From an uncultured Bacteroidales bacterium (GTDB lineage Bacteria > Bacteroidota > Bacteroidia > Bacteroidales > UBA932), in NCBI GenBank assembly GCA_934680015.1, contig CAKUSP010000004.1, positions 1-64,000 of the forward strand: a DNA stretch of 64,000 nt, written 5' to 3'. Made by a program: the position numbers and the translations under genes. The notes under the pieces were generated by a model, which was given only the letters and a program-made list of their open reading frames with translations, had not been told where the DNA came from and made no database searches. How positions within the stretch are numbered: the first letter of the stretch is position 1; each line of letters starts with the position of its first letter. Positions 27,092-35,781 of the stretch are shown here, piece by piece.

Positions 27092-28174
27092 ATGAAACGC
27101 ATTGCTTTGTTTGTATTTTCTTTGTTTCTGACGAGCCTGTATGCATCGGCAGAAGGAAATATCACGTTAAAAACCATAGTTATCGATGCCGGACATGGCG
27201 GAAAAGATCCAGGTGCCATAAGTAAGGATGGAAAAACTAAAGAGAAAACTTTTACTCTCGATATAGCTCAAAGGCTAGAAAAACTCATTAAACAGAAATA
27301 TCCCGATGTAAAAGTGATTTTGACACGAAATGATGATCGTTTTATTTCTTTGGATAGGCGTGCTCAGATAGCAAATGAATGCAGCGCCGATTTGTTCATG
27401 TCCATTCATATCAATTCTGCATATTCTACTAAATCATCAGGATTTTCAACTCACGTACTTGGACAGTCATCGCAAAAAAACAGAGACTTATATAAAGCCA
27501 ATTTGGATTTGGTAAAAAGAGAAAACTCTGTTATTATGTTGGATGACAACTACAATCCTAAATCTGCAGGCTTTGACCCGTCCGATCCGAGCTCATACAT
27601 CTTTATGACTATGATGCAAAGTGCGCATTTAGAACAAAGTATCGACTTCGCACAGATTATAAATGAGAATTTGAAAGGCGGACCGGTGCGAGTGAATAGG
27701 GGTGTAAGTCAAGATCCTTTTTATGTCCTTTGGAAAACCACCATGCCGGCTGTATTGGTCGAGCTTGGCTTTATCTCTAATCCGCAGGATCTGGCACAAC
27801 TAAAAAAGCCCTCTGAAAGGCAGGAACTTGCTCAAAGGTTGCTACATGCCTTTGACGAGTATAAAAAACTTTATGATTCCACCACTTCATTTAGTTCGGA
27901 AGTGGAGTTGTCTTCACATGAAGATCCCGTAATAGAAGATCAAGTGTACTATGGCGTTCAGATATTCGCCGTGTCTTCAGAAGTTAGTAAAGGGGATTCT
28001 AGACTTATGGGCTATACCCCTAAGGTTTTCCCTTCGGGTAAGATAAATAAATATGTTGTGGCTACAGACCTTTCCTTAGATAAGGTAAGAGAAGAACATA
28101 AAAAAATAAAAAAAGTCTATCCGGATAGTTTTGTTGTTAGGATTGAAGGAGAAGAGTTACGTAGAACAAAATAG
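27092..28174 (+). CDS. N-acetylmuramoyl-L-alanine amidase with SPOR-like C-terminus
   Basis: Periplasmic zinc amidase of the Amidase_3 (AmiA/B/C) family that splits the stem peptide from MurNAc. A signal peptide (ALFVFSLFLTSLYASAEG) is followed by the domain at about residues 27-260. Zinc and catalytic residues are visible in TIVIDAGHGGKDPGA, the Glu of KEKTFTLDIA, DLFMSIHINSA and the C-terminal Glu of AVLVELGFISNPQD. The last 75 residues (YYGVQIFAVSSEVSKGD to VVRIEGEE) look like a SPOR-type septal peptidoglycan-binding domain. The gene is divergent from the lptD-like gene and is followed by the dnaA region. Confidence 0.9.
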   Translation: MKRIALFVFSLFLTSLYASAEGNITLKTIVIDAGHGGKDPGAISKDGKTKEKTFTLDIAQRLEKLIKQKYPDVKVILTRNDDRFISLDRRAQIANECSADLFMSIHINSAYSTKSSGFSTHVLGQSSQKNRDLYKANLDLVKRENSVIMLDDNYNPKSAGFDPSDPSSYIFMTMMQSAHLEQSIDFAQIINENLKGGPVRVNRGVSQDPFYVLWKTTMPAVLVELGFISNPQDLAQLKKPSERQELAQRLLHAFDEYKKLYDSTTSFSSEVELSSHEDPVIEDQVYYGVQIFAVSSEVSKGDSRLMGYTPKVFPSGKINKYVVATDLSLDKVREEHKKIKKVYPDSFVVRIEGEELRRTK

Positions 28175-28475
28175 GTAATTATTATAGTCTATTAGTACCT
28201 ATAAAACAGGCTAACCGAAACGTTTTTTATACCCTACACGTTGGTATTTGGGTGTGATTTAATTTAGAATTATTAAAAATACTGAAATTGCACAAATTCA
28301 ATTCGTTATCTCTATTGTGGCTTCGTATGTGCTTTATATTCAGTGTTCTATGTGTATTCAAGAATGAGACCGAATTTTATTTACTATGTATTTAATTTTA
28401 TTTATGCAATAGTAAATTAATTTTTTTATATAGTTTTTTTCCCCCACTTTTGCCCTTACAAAATTCCTAAGTAAA
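28175..28475. other. AT-rich gap upstream of dnaA
   Basis: About 300 bp with no ORF of note, very AT-rich near 28370-28440. No TTATNCACA DnaA-box cluster is visible by eye, so I do not call an origin. No clear TAnnTTTG box was found next to the dnaA start; CACTTTTGC at 28446-28454 is a weak candidate. Confidence 0.5.
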
Positions 28476-29903
28476 ATGCAGGACACGCAAAGACATAATA
28501 ATAATGTCTGGGAGGATTGTCTGCGTATAATAGAAAGCAATGTCCTCCCTGTTCAATTCGAAACCTGGTTTAAACCTATCAGGTTTGTCGCGTTGTCTGG
28601 TGATGTACTTACGGTAGAAGTTCCCACTATATATTATCGCGACTTTATAGAGCAGAATTTTTTGGAACTGCTTACTCTTACCTTGCGAAGAGTGATAGGT
28701 GTGGGTGCTAAATTGAGGTATCGTGTGGCTCCAGTTCAGGGACAGCCTTCTTTAGATATAGATGGAACGGCGGGCCCGATAGCTAAAAATTCGCCTGTAT
28801 CTATAGCTACAGTAAAGCCTTCGGGCAGTAATGGAGTCTTCGTATATCCTGGGTTGAAGAAGATGCAGATAGACCCTCGTCTTAATCCGGACTACCGCTT
28901 TAGCACATTAGTAGAAGGAGAGTGTAATAAGCTTGGCATATTAACGGGATTGGAGATATCAGATAAGCCTGGAAATACCCCATATAATCCGCTATTTATT
29001 TTCGGAGGTTGTGGTCTTGGTAAGACCCATTTGGCACAGGCTATAGGAAACGCCATAAAGGAAAAGAATCCTGATTGTACTGTGCTTTATGTGACAGGGA
29101 CAGAGTTTAAGACTAAGTATATGGACGCTACTCAGCGTAATATATTAACGGATTTTCTCTCCTTTTACATGAAAATTGATGTTTTGATTATCGATGATAT
29201 TCAAGATATGCGAGGCCAAGGTAATCAAAGCGCATTCTTTAGCATTTTTAACCATTTACATCTTCACGGAAAGCAACTGATCTTGACCTCCGATAGGGCT
29301 CCGAAGGATTTGGAGAATTTCGAAGAAAGGTTACTTTCCCGCTTTAAATGGGGCTTGTCTGTTGAATTAAGGCATCCTGACTACAATACTCGTCTTAATA
29401 TGTTGCAGTCTAAATGTAGAAGAGAGGGTTTGATTATCTCAGATGAAGTGCTTAGATATATAGCCATGAATGTTAAAAGTAATTTCCGTGAATTGGAAGG
29501 TGCGCTTATATCGCTTATGGCTTATTCTACTTTCACGCATAAGGATTGCTCTATAGACATGGTAAATAATGTGCTTTCAAGCATAGTTTCAGAGCCTAAG
29601 AGTGATCTTACCATAGACAAGGTACAAGGTGCAGTGTGTGAGTATTTTCATATTACTAAATCTGACCTTGTATCTAATTCGCGTAAAAGACAGCTCGTGC
29701 AGGCAAGACAGATCTCTATGTATCTGTGTAGGAATCTTATACCTAATTGCTCACTATCTGTAATAGGGTCAAAGACAGGAGGAAAAGATCACTCTACGGT
29801 GTTGCACTCGTATAACACCGTATGTGATTTGATGAGTACGGATAGAATGTTCAAGAGTTATGTAATAGAACTCGAAGGACTTTTGGTACCAGAAAGAAGA
29901 TAA
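28476..29903 (+). CDS. dnaA: Chromosomal replication initiator DnaA
   Basis: AAA+ initiator that binds and opens the replication origin. Domain I (about 1-75: VWEDCLRIIESNVLPVQFETWFKPI), a short linker, then the ATPase: Walker A FIFGGCGLGKTHLAQAIGN (about 176-194), Walker B VLIIDDIQD, sensor region ILTSDRAPKDLENFEERLLSRFKWG. Domain IV carries the DNA-binding signature IGSKTGGKDHSTVLHSYNTV (about 429-448; usual form GGRDHSTVLHA). 475 aa, normal length. pepD follows after 18 bp. Confidence 0.97.
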   Translation: MQDTQRHNNNVWEDCLRIIESNVLPVQFETWFKPIRFVALSGDVLTVEVPTIYYRDFIEQNFLELLTLTLRRVIGVGAKLRYRVAPVQGQPSLDIDGTAGPIAKNSPVSIATVKPSGSNGVFVYPGLKKMQIDPRLNPDYRFSTLVEGECNKLGILTGLEISDKPGNTPYNPLFIFGGCGLGKTHLAQAIGNAIKEKNPDCTVLYVTGTEFKTKYMDATQRNILTDFLSFYMKIDVLIIDDIQDMRGQGNQSAFFSIFNHLHLHGKQLILTSDRAPKDLENFEERLLSRFKWGLSVELRHPDYNTRLNMLQSKCRREGLIISDEVLRYIAMNVKSNFRELEGALISLMAYSTFTHKDCSIDMVNNVLSSIVSEPKSDLTIDKVQGAVCEYFHITKSDLVSNSRKRQLVQARQISMYLCRNLIPNCSLSVIGSKTGGKDHSTVLHSYNTVCDLMSTDRMFKSYVIELEGLLVPERR

Positions 29904-29921
29904 TTTTTAACTACATATATC

Positions 29922-31352
29922 ATGATAGCAGAAAGAACCCTTGAAATCTTCAAGGAAATTACTCGTATTCCACGTGAATCAGGCCATGAAGGACCTATGA
30001 CAGATTTTTTGCTTAAATGGGCTTCAAGCCATGGATTGGAAGCTAAAAAAGATGACATAGGTAATGTGTGTATAACAAAAGAGGCTACACCAGGAAAAGA
30101 AAATGTGCCAACTTTAGTCCTTCAGTCTCACCAGGATATGGTTTGTGAAAAGAATGAGGGGGTTTCGCACGATTTTTCAAAAGATCCTATTAAGTATGTA
30201 GTTGAAAATGGTTGGATGATAGCTCCTGACACTACTTTAGGAGCAGATGATGGTATAGGCATTGCCGCAAGCTTGGCTATTTTAGAAAGCAATCTTCCTA
30301 CAGGTAAGATAGAATGCGTTTTTACCATTTCGGAAGAAACTGGGATGGATGGCGCTGAATTCATGCAGGAAGGTTTCTTTACTGGTAAAACTCTTATTAA
30401 TCTGGATTCAGAAGACGAAGGTCAGATGTTTATCGGATGTGCTGGTGGTGTCACGACAGAAGCAGTGTATCATTTTGATAATGAAGAATTAGTAGATGGA
30501 TCTACTAGATGTCGTCTAACTATACAGGGCGGATTAGGCGGTCATAGTGGAGATGACATTAACAAGGGAAGAGCTAACACACTCTTGCTTATGTTACGAT
30601 TCTTATATGCACATATAGATAGCGTTCAAATCATAAAGATAAATGGTGGTGGAAAACACAACGCGATAGCTAGGGAATGCCACGCAGCTGTTGCCACCTT
30701 AGATCCAGACGCTTTGTCACGGGAATTTGAAAGATTTGCTTCCGAAGTGAAGAATGAATATAGGATAACGGATAGTGCACTTAGTTTTGAATGTCGATGT
30801 GTAGAGCATCATTGTACACATCTTCCAATTTCTTCAAGTCAGGCTTTAAAGATAGTGGCATCGCTATATGCATGTCCGCATGGGGTTGTCGCTATGAGTC
30901 AAGATGTTCCAGGTTTTGTGGAAACATCTACTAACTTGGCATCGGTTCAGACGGATTTCTCTTCAAATCTTATAAAAGTGTGCACTAGCCAGCGTAGCAG
31001 TACTAAGAGTGAGTGTCATGCAATAGCCTCGAAGGTTAGAGCTGCTCTTTCTCTTGGTGGAGCAGAAGTAACGCACATAAACGAGTATCCTGGATGGGCT
31101 CCTAATGTTAATTCAAATATATTGAAACAGTGCGTGTCTTCTTATGAAAAACTTTTTGGGCAAGATCCTAAGGTACTCGCTATACACGCGGGTCTTGAAT
31201 GTGGTCTTTTCCTTGAGAAATTTCCTGGTCTAGATATGATTTCGTTCGGTCCTACACTTCGAGGCGTTCATGCTCCAGGCGAAAGGTTAGATCTAGAAAG
31301 TCTTGAGAAATTCGCTAAGCATTTGGAGGATGTTGTCGTAAATTTCCAATGA
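29922..31352 (+). CDS. pepD: Aminoacyl-histidine dipeptidase (M20C, PepD)
   Basis: Cytoplasmic zinc dipeptidase acting on Xaa-His and related dipeptides. Metal and catalytic residues: VLQSHQDMVCEKN (His and Asp, about 66-78), TLGADDGIGIA (bridging Asp), TISEETGMDGAE (catalytic and metal Glu), LINLDSEDEG, and the C-terminal AIHAGLECGLF with FGPTLRGVHAPGERL. The dimerization lid region contains GGLGGHSGDDINKGRAN. 476 aa, the family's usual length. It lies between dnaA and rpe and probably shares their transcript. Confidence 0.94.
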   Translation: MIAERTLEIFKEITRIPRESGHEGPMTDFLLKWASSHGLEAKKDDIGNVCITKEATPGKENVPTLVLQSHQDMVCEKNEGVSHDFSKDPIKYVVENGWMIAPDTTLGADDGIGIAASLAILESNLPTGKIECVFTISEETGMDGAEFMQEGFFTGKTLINLDSEDEGQMFIGCAGGVTTEAVYHFDNEELVDGSTRCRLTIQGGLGGHSGDDINKGRANTLLLMLRFLYAHIDSVQIIKINGGGKHNAIARECHAAVATLDPDALSREFERFASEVKNEYRITDSALSFECRCVEHHCTHLPISSSQALKIVASLYACPHGVVAMSQDVPGFVETSTNLASVQTDFSSNLIKVCTSQRSSTKSECHAIASKVRAALSLGGAEVTHINEYPGWAPNVNSNILKQCVSSYEKLFGQDPKVLAIHAGLECGLFLEKFPGLDMISFGPTLRGVHAPGERLDLESLEKFAKHLEDVVVNFQ

Positions 31353-31353
31353 T

Positions 31354-32001
31354 ATGAAAGTAGCTCCTTCAATACTCACCGCTGATTTTTTAAATCTTGA
31401 AAAAGATTTAAAAATGATAAATTCTTGTGCTGACTATATCCATCTTGATATTATGGATGGTAGTTTTGTACCTAATATTTCATTTGGATTTCCTATAATT
31501 GAAGCCGTCGGGAAGGTAATGTCTATTCCTATGGATGCCCACTTGATGGTTGTAAAGCCGCAGAGATGGTTTGAACGATTGGCCCATCTAGGTGTAGAAA
31601 TGGTAAGTTTTCATCTCGAGACGACAGGATGGCATACAGGCTCTGCTATAAAGGCAGCGAAAAAGTTAGGATTGAAGGTGGGCTTGGCTATAAATCCAGA
31701 TGTGCCAGTGGAAAAGCTATACAAATACATCGGAAAAGTAGACTATTTTCTAATAATGTCAGTGTATGCTGGCTTCGGCGGGCAGAAATTTATCTATGAG
31801 ACTATAGATAGGGTCGGCGCTCTTCGCTCTGAAATTGAAAAACATGGTGCGGATACATTAATTCAAGTGGATGGGGGAGTTGGCCCTGCCAATATTGATG
31901 CTCTATCATCTTGTGGAGTAAATATTGTGGTAGCCGGGAGCTCGGTTTTGGGATCTTCTGATCCTGTTGCTGTCGTTAAATCTCTTCAGCAAGCTTCCTA
32001 A
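31354..32001 (+). CDS. rpe: Ribulose-phosphate 3-epimerase
   Basis: Pentose-phosphate enzyme interconverting ribulose-5-phosphate and xylulose-5-phosphate. TIM barrel, 215 aa, with KVAPSILTADFLNLEKDL at the start (Ser and Asp of the active site), the metal/catalytic IHLDIMDGSFVPNISFG (about 32-48), MDAHLMV, the VYAGFGGQKFI flexible loop and the phosphate-binding IQVDGGVGPANI / VVAGSSVLGS. The start is 1 base after the pepD stop. Its end overlaps the convergent birA gene by 26 bp. Confidence 0.96.
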   Translation: MKVAPSILTADFLNLEKDLKMINSCADYIHLDIMDGSFVPNISFGFPIIEAVGKVMSIPMDAHLMVVKPQRWFERLAHLGVEMVSFHLETTGWHTGSAIKAAKKLGLKVGLAINPDVPVEKLYKYIGKVDYFLIMSVYAGFGGQKFIYETIDRVGALRSEIEKHGADTLIQVDGGVGPANIDALSSCGVNIVVAGSSVLGSSDPVAVVKSLQQAS

Positions 32002-32578
32002 ACACATTTTTTTCGAAGCGTTCGCAAAGGCTAGATCTTCCCTTGTCATCAAGGAGAAGTCTGGCTTGTGCCTTGAATTCATCGAGAAATAGCTCAAGTT
32101 CTGTTTGTAGGTCGTATTCAAGTCCGGTCAGTTCGCTTAACGATACTGGATTAGGTAAGTATTTAGGCCAATTCCGTTCATTGATGTTTAGACCTATACC
32201 TATGATGCTATTTTTAATCGTGCGTCCTTCTAAGATGTTTTCTATAAGTATGCCACTGATTTTTTTATCTTCTACCCATATGTCGTTAGGCCATTTTATA
32301 CGTGCTGTTATGCCTTTCAATTTTAGATAATTTAAAAGTGATAAAGTAGTTATCCGCGTTATCATCAGAGCATCAGAGGCAAAAAGTCTGTCGGGTTTAA
32401 GGATGATGGTAAATGTAAGATTTTTCCCTGGGCTGGCGTACCATGTGTGATCTCCTTGACCGCGACCAGCGCTTTGCTGTACTGTAGCTATTACTGACAT
32501 ATTGTCATACTCTTCAATGTGTTCTTTAGCAACGGAATTTGTAGAATTCAAATTGTCGAACCAGTTTATCTTAGACAT
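31976..32578 (-). CDS. birA: Biotin--[acetyl-CoA-carboxylase] ligase
   Basis: Attaches biotin to carrier proteins through biotinyl-5'-AMP. Monofunctional type of 200 aa, lacking the N-terminal repressor helix-turn-helix of E. coli BirA. Motifs: LNSTNSVAKE, the adenylate-binding loop QSAGRGQGDHTWYASPGKNL (about 34-53; usual GRGRxGR), the KWPNDIWVEDKKISGILIE lysine loop (about 94-112) and GIGLNINE. Ends inside the 3' end of rpe. It starts divergently from rsfS with overlapping promoters. Confidence 0.94.
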   Translation of the reverse strand: MSKINWFDNLNSTNSVAKEHIEEYDNMSVIATVQQSAGRGQGDHTWYASPGKNLTFTIILKPDRLFASDALMITRITTLSLLNYLKLKGITARIKWPNDIWVEDKKISGILIENILEGRTIKNSIIGIGLNINERNWPKYLPNPVSLSELTGLEYDLQTELELFLDEFKAQARLLLDDKGRSSLCERFEKNVFRKLAEEI

Positions 32579-32600
32579 TTTTATCGTGGATTAATTTTTG

Positions 32601-32609
32601 TATCTTTGC
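32601..32609 (+). promoter_or_regulatory. -7 box for rsfS-ftsH-cdsA
   Basis: TATCTTTGC is a consensus TAnnTTTG box; predicted transcription start is near 32616, about 23 bases before the rsfS ATG. Confidence 0.6.
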
Positions 32610-32612
32610 GCT

Positions 32613-32621
32613 GCAAATTTA
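32613..32621 (-). promoter_or_regulatory. -7 box for birA
   Basis: TAAATTTGC on the minus strand fits TAnnTTTG. It nearly abuts the rsfS box on the other strand, so the two promoters probably exclude each other. Confidence 0.5.
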
Positions 32622-32638
32622 CAATATTTCTACTGTTT

Positions 32639-32986
32639 ATGAATAATCACGAGTTACGCGTCATAGCTGATGCTATTCTTGATAAAAAAGGGGAGGATGT
32701 AGTGTCCCTTGATCTCCGTCCTATAGGTACGGCTATTACCGATTATTTTATGGTTTGTACAGGCACATCCACTACTATGGTTTCTGCTATTGCAGATAAT
32801 ATACTTAAAGAAGCTAAAGAAAAACTTGGCATAAAGCCGCTGCGTATGCAGGGAATAGAGAATGCTTTTTGGGTTATTATCGACTTTGGTAATGTAGTCG
32901 TTCATATATTTTTAAAGGAATACAGGGAGTTTTACAGGCTTGAAGATTTATGGGCCGATGCCCCTAGAACGACATATACAGATTAG
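32639..32986 (+). CDS. rsfS: Ribosome silencing factor RsfS
   Basis: Small protein (115 aa) that binds ribosomal protein L14 and blocks subunit joining in starved cells. Recognised by DAILDKKGEDVVSLDLR, ITDYFMVCTGTSTTMVSAIA, KPLRMQGIENAFWVIIDFGN and VVHIFLKEYREFYRLEDLW. The frame is open upstream to 32519, but the family start MNNHELRVIADA and the -7 box at 32601 set the ATG at 32639. The rsfS-ftsH-cdsA order is conserved in Bacteroidota. Confidence 0.94.
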   Translation: MNNHELRVIADAILDKKGEDVVSLDLRPIGTAITDYFMVCTGTSTTMVSAIADNILKEAKEKLGIKPLRMQGIENAFWVIIDFGNVVVHIFLKEYREFYRLEDLWADAPRTTYTD

Positions 32987-33017
32987 TGTATAAGTGCTTA
33001 CGAAAAATAAGTGATTA

Positions 33018-34973
33018 ATGGATAAAAAGAAAAAAACTAAAATAGTCAGGCTAAATCTGTCGTGGCTATATCTTCTTCTGCTTGGTGGCATATTCTATCT
33101 GCTTTTTAAAGACAGCGGTGCTGCAAATACACAGAAGACTGAATGGGCAAGAGTTCAGGAAATGGTTCTTGCCGGTGATGTTAAAGAGATAGACTTCATT
33201 CGAAACGAATACAAAGGTTTGGTTACATTAAAAAGTGATCGACTCGAGAAGTATAGTGCAGATTTCGGTGGAAAAGTACCTGAGCGTTCTCCTCATTATA
33301 TGTTTTTGGTGACAGACCATTTCGATGCCGAGAGGGAATTGGCTCAGTTAAATGCATCTCTTCCTAAAGATGAACAAGTAAAATTGGTTGTAAGCCAGGG
33401 AAATAATTTCTGGAGCGGACTTTTGGATTGGATTTTCCCTCTTGTTTTGATCATACTAATGTATGTTATGATGTTCAGGGCTTTCCGGCCTATGTCAGGT
33501 CAAGGCGGTGGTCAAGGAGGTGGCTTCAATCCATTCAATGTGGGGAAAGCACAGGGTAAATTGGCCGATAAAGATAAGGTGAATGTTACATTTAAGGATG
33601 TGGCTGGTCTTTATGGTGCAAAGGAAGAGGTAATGGAGATAGTGGACTTTTTGAAGAATCCTAAGAAATACACTGCACTCGGTGCTAAAATTCCTAAAGG
33701 TGCGCTTTTAGTTGGCCCTCCAGGTAATGGTAAAACATTGTTGGCCAAGGCTGTAGCAGGTGAAGCAAATGTTCCGTTTTTCTCTATGAGTGGTTCCGAT
33801 TTTGTGGAAATGTTCGTAGGTGTAGGAGCAAGCCGTGTGCGTGATCTTTTCGCTCAGGCTAAAGAGAAGGCTCCTTGTATAGTGTTTATAGACGAGATTG
33901 ATGCCGTAGGTCGTGCGAGAGGTAAAAATGCTGGATTCTCTGGTAATGATGAAAGAGAAAATACTCTTAATCAGTTGCTTACTGAGATGGATGGATTTGA
34001 TACCAATAGTGGAGTTATTGTACTTGCCGCTACTAATCGTGCCGATATTTTGGATAAGGCACTTATGCGTGCCGGGCGTTTTGATAGGCAGATACATGTA
34101 GATTTGCCTGAGCTAAAGGAAAGAGAAGAAATATTTAAGGTACATATTAAAGATCTTAAGATGTCTAAGTCTTTCGATGTATCTTATATGGCAAAACACA
34201 CTGCTGGCTTTAGTGGTGCAGATATAGCAAATGTTTGTAATGAAGCTGCACTTGTGGCTGCTAGAAAGAATAAGTCAGAGATTGATCTTCAGGATTTCTT
34301 GGACGCTGTCGATAGAATAGTAGGTGGCATTGAGAAGAAGGGCTATCTGCTGTCTGAATCTGAAAAGAAGACAATTGCGCATCATGAGGCTGGCCATGCA
34401 GTAGTTAGTTGGCTGTTACCTCATGCTAATCAGCTCTTTAAAGTTACGCTTGTTCCTCGCGGGACTTCGCTTGGCGCTGCTTGGTATCTTCCAGATGAGC
34501 ATAAGATAGAAAGAAAGAGCCAGATGATGGATGAGATGTGTTCTCTTATAGGAGGACGTGTTGCGGAGGAAATTTTAAATGGTGAGCCATCTACTGGAGC
34601 ACAGAATGATCTTGAAAGGCTAACCAAGACGGCATATTCTATGATACAGAATTATGGTATGTCAGAGGAATTTGGCTCATTGAGTTTTTATGATTCTACT
34701 GGTAGCCGTGCATATGATTTCACTAAGCCTTATTCGGAAAAAACAGCAGAATTGCTTGATGAACAGGTATTAAAACTCGTGAGAGAAATCCATGATAAGA
34801 CCATGTTTATACTTAAAGAGCACGAAACTGAGTGGCGCGCCGTTGCACAGGAATTGCTAACTAAAGAGGTTATTTTCGCTGACGACGTCGAAGCTATACT
34901 TGGCCCTAAGGTTAAGGATAAGAAAGATGAACTTATCGAGGACAAGGAAGATGAAACCGTTTCTAAGGCGTAG
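33018..34973 (+). CDS. ftsH: ATP-dependent zinc metalloprotease FtsH
   Basis: Inner-membrane AAA+ protease for membrane and regulatory proteins. TM1 ([17 protein letters not shown], about 15-31), a periplasmic domain, TM2 ([15 protein letters not shown]), a Gly-rich linker, then the ATPase: Walker [21 protein letters not shown] (about 229-248), Walker [12 protein letters not shown], and second region of homology [20 protein letters not shown]. The protease site is [11 protein letters not shown] (about 454-464), with the third zinc ligand region [10 protein letters not shown]. 651 aa with an acidic/Lys-rich tail. cdsA overlaps its 3' end by 23 bp. Confidence 0.97.
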   Translation: MDKKKKTKIVRLNLSWLYLLLLGGIFYLLFKDSGAANTQKTEWARVQEMVLAGDVKEIDFIRNEYKGLVTLKSDRLEKYSADFGGKVPERSPHYMFLVTDHFDAERELAQLNASLPKDEQVKLVVSQGNNFWSGLLDWIFPLVLIILMYVMMFRAFRPMSGQGGGQGGGFNPFNVGKAQGKLADKDKVNVTFKDVAGLYGAKEEVMEIVDFLKNPKKYTALGAKIPKGALLVGPPGNGKTLLAKAVAGEANVPFFSMSGSDFVEMFVGVGASRVRDLFAQAKEKAPCIVFIDEIDAVGRARGKNAGFSGNDERENTLNQLLTEMDGFDTNSGVIVLAATNRADILDKALMRAGRFDRQIHVDLPELKEREEIFKVHIKDLKMSKSFDVSYMAKHTAGFSGADIANVCNEAALVAARKNKSEIDLQDFLDAVDRIVGGIEKKGYLLSESEKKTIAHHEAGHAVVSWLLPHANQLFKVTLVPRGTSLGAAWYLPDEHKIERKSQMMDEMCSLIGGRVAEEILNGEPSTGAQNDLERLTKTAYSMIQNYGMSEEFGSLSFYDSTGSRAYDFTKPYSEKTAELLDEQVLKLVREIHDKTMFILKEHETEWRAVAQELLTKEVIFADDVEAILGPKVKDKKDELIEDKEDETVSKA

Positions 34974-35781
34974 TATTTCTGGAGCGATTTATGCATTGAT
35001 TATAGCTGTGGGCCTTTTAGGTCCACAGCCTTTGTTTCTCATTGTCTTTGGGTTTGCTTTACTCTGGACGCTACACGAGTTTTTTTCAATGTCGCTAAAT
35101 AATGAATTGCGAGCGAGTAGATTTTGGATTTGCTTGGCAGTAGCAGTTCTATTCATTAGTTTTTATCTCGTTAGGATGGGTATTTGTTCAGCGCGATGGA
35201 TCCCGCTATCATTCATTCCTTTCTTTATAGGTATAGTGTGGCCAATATGGTCTTCGGAAAAGGCTGAATATGCAAATATGGGATATATTGCAGCTGGACT
35301 GCTGTTTGTGGGGCTTCCAATATTGATGACTCCGATACTAGTTGTTCGCGGTGGCGTTTACGATGGCATGTTTTTATTGTGCATTTTTATCATTGTGGCT
35401 ATTAATGATGTCGGTGCATACTTGCTCGGTTCTACGATAGGGCAGAGAAAGGGAGCTAAACGATTGGCCCCTAAGATTTCGCCTAAAAAATCATGGTGGG
35501 GCGTGGTAGGAGGTTGTTTTTTGGGGGTTGTCATTTCTGCTGTACTTTCGTGGCTTGGATGGATTGGCCTAGATTTAATACATAGTATGGCATTAGGCAT
35601 GTTGCTGAGTGTTACCGGAGTGCTTGGCGATCTAGTTGAAAGCATGTGGAAGCGCTGCTTTGGCGTCAAGGATTCAGGTAATCTAATACCAGGCCATGGA
35701 GGGTTGTATGATAGGCTGGATTCAGTACTTTTGGCTATTCCTTCTGCAGTAGTTTTTCTTGAGTTTTTTGATCTTCTTTAA
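34951..35781 (+). CDS. cdsA: Phosphatidate cytidylyltransferase
   Basis: Makes CDP-diacylglycerol from phosphatidate and CTP at the inner membrane. Polytopic, 276 aa, with about eight hydrophobic segments. The family signature is near the C-terminus: ESMWKRCFGVKDSGNLIPGH then GGLYDRLDS (about 230-258), the Mg/CTP-binding motif. ATG at 34951 ([11 protein letters not shown]) is chosen over upstream in-frame starts that lie deeper in ftsH. It overlaps ftsH by 23 bp and the convergent ispG by 47 bp. Confidence 0.95.
   Translation: MKPFLRRSISGAIYALIIAVGLLGPQPLFLIVFGFALLWTLHEFFSMSLNNELRASRFWICLAVAVLFISFYLVRMGICSARWIPLSFIPFFIGIVWPIWSSEKAEYANMGYIAAGLLFVGLPILMTPILVVRGGVYDGMFLLCIFIIVAINDVGAYLLGSTIGQRKGAKRLAPKISPKKSWWGVVGGCFLGVVISAVLSWLGWIGLDLIHSMALGMLLSVTGVLGDLVESMWKRCFGVKDSGNLIPGHGGLYDRLDSVLLAIPSAVVFLEFFDLL

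Noticed and set aside
28175..28475. Possible replication origin upstream of dnaA
   Set aside because: The region is AT-rich, but no cluster of TTATNCACA boxes is visible and strand skew cannot be computed by eye.
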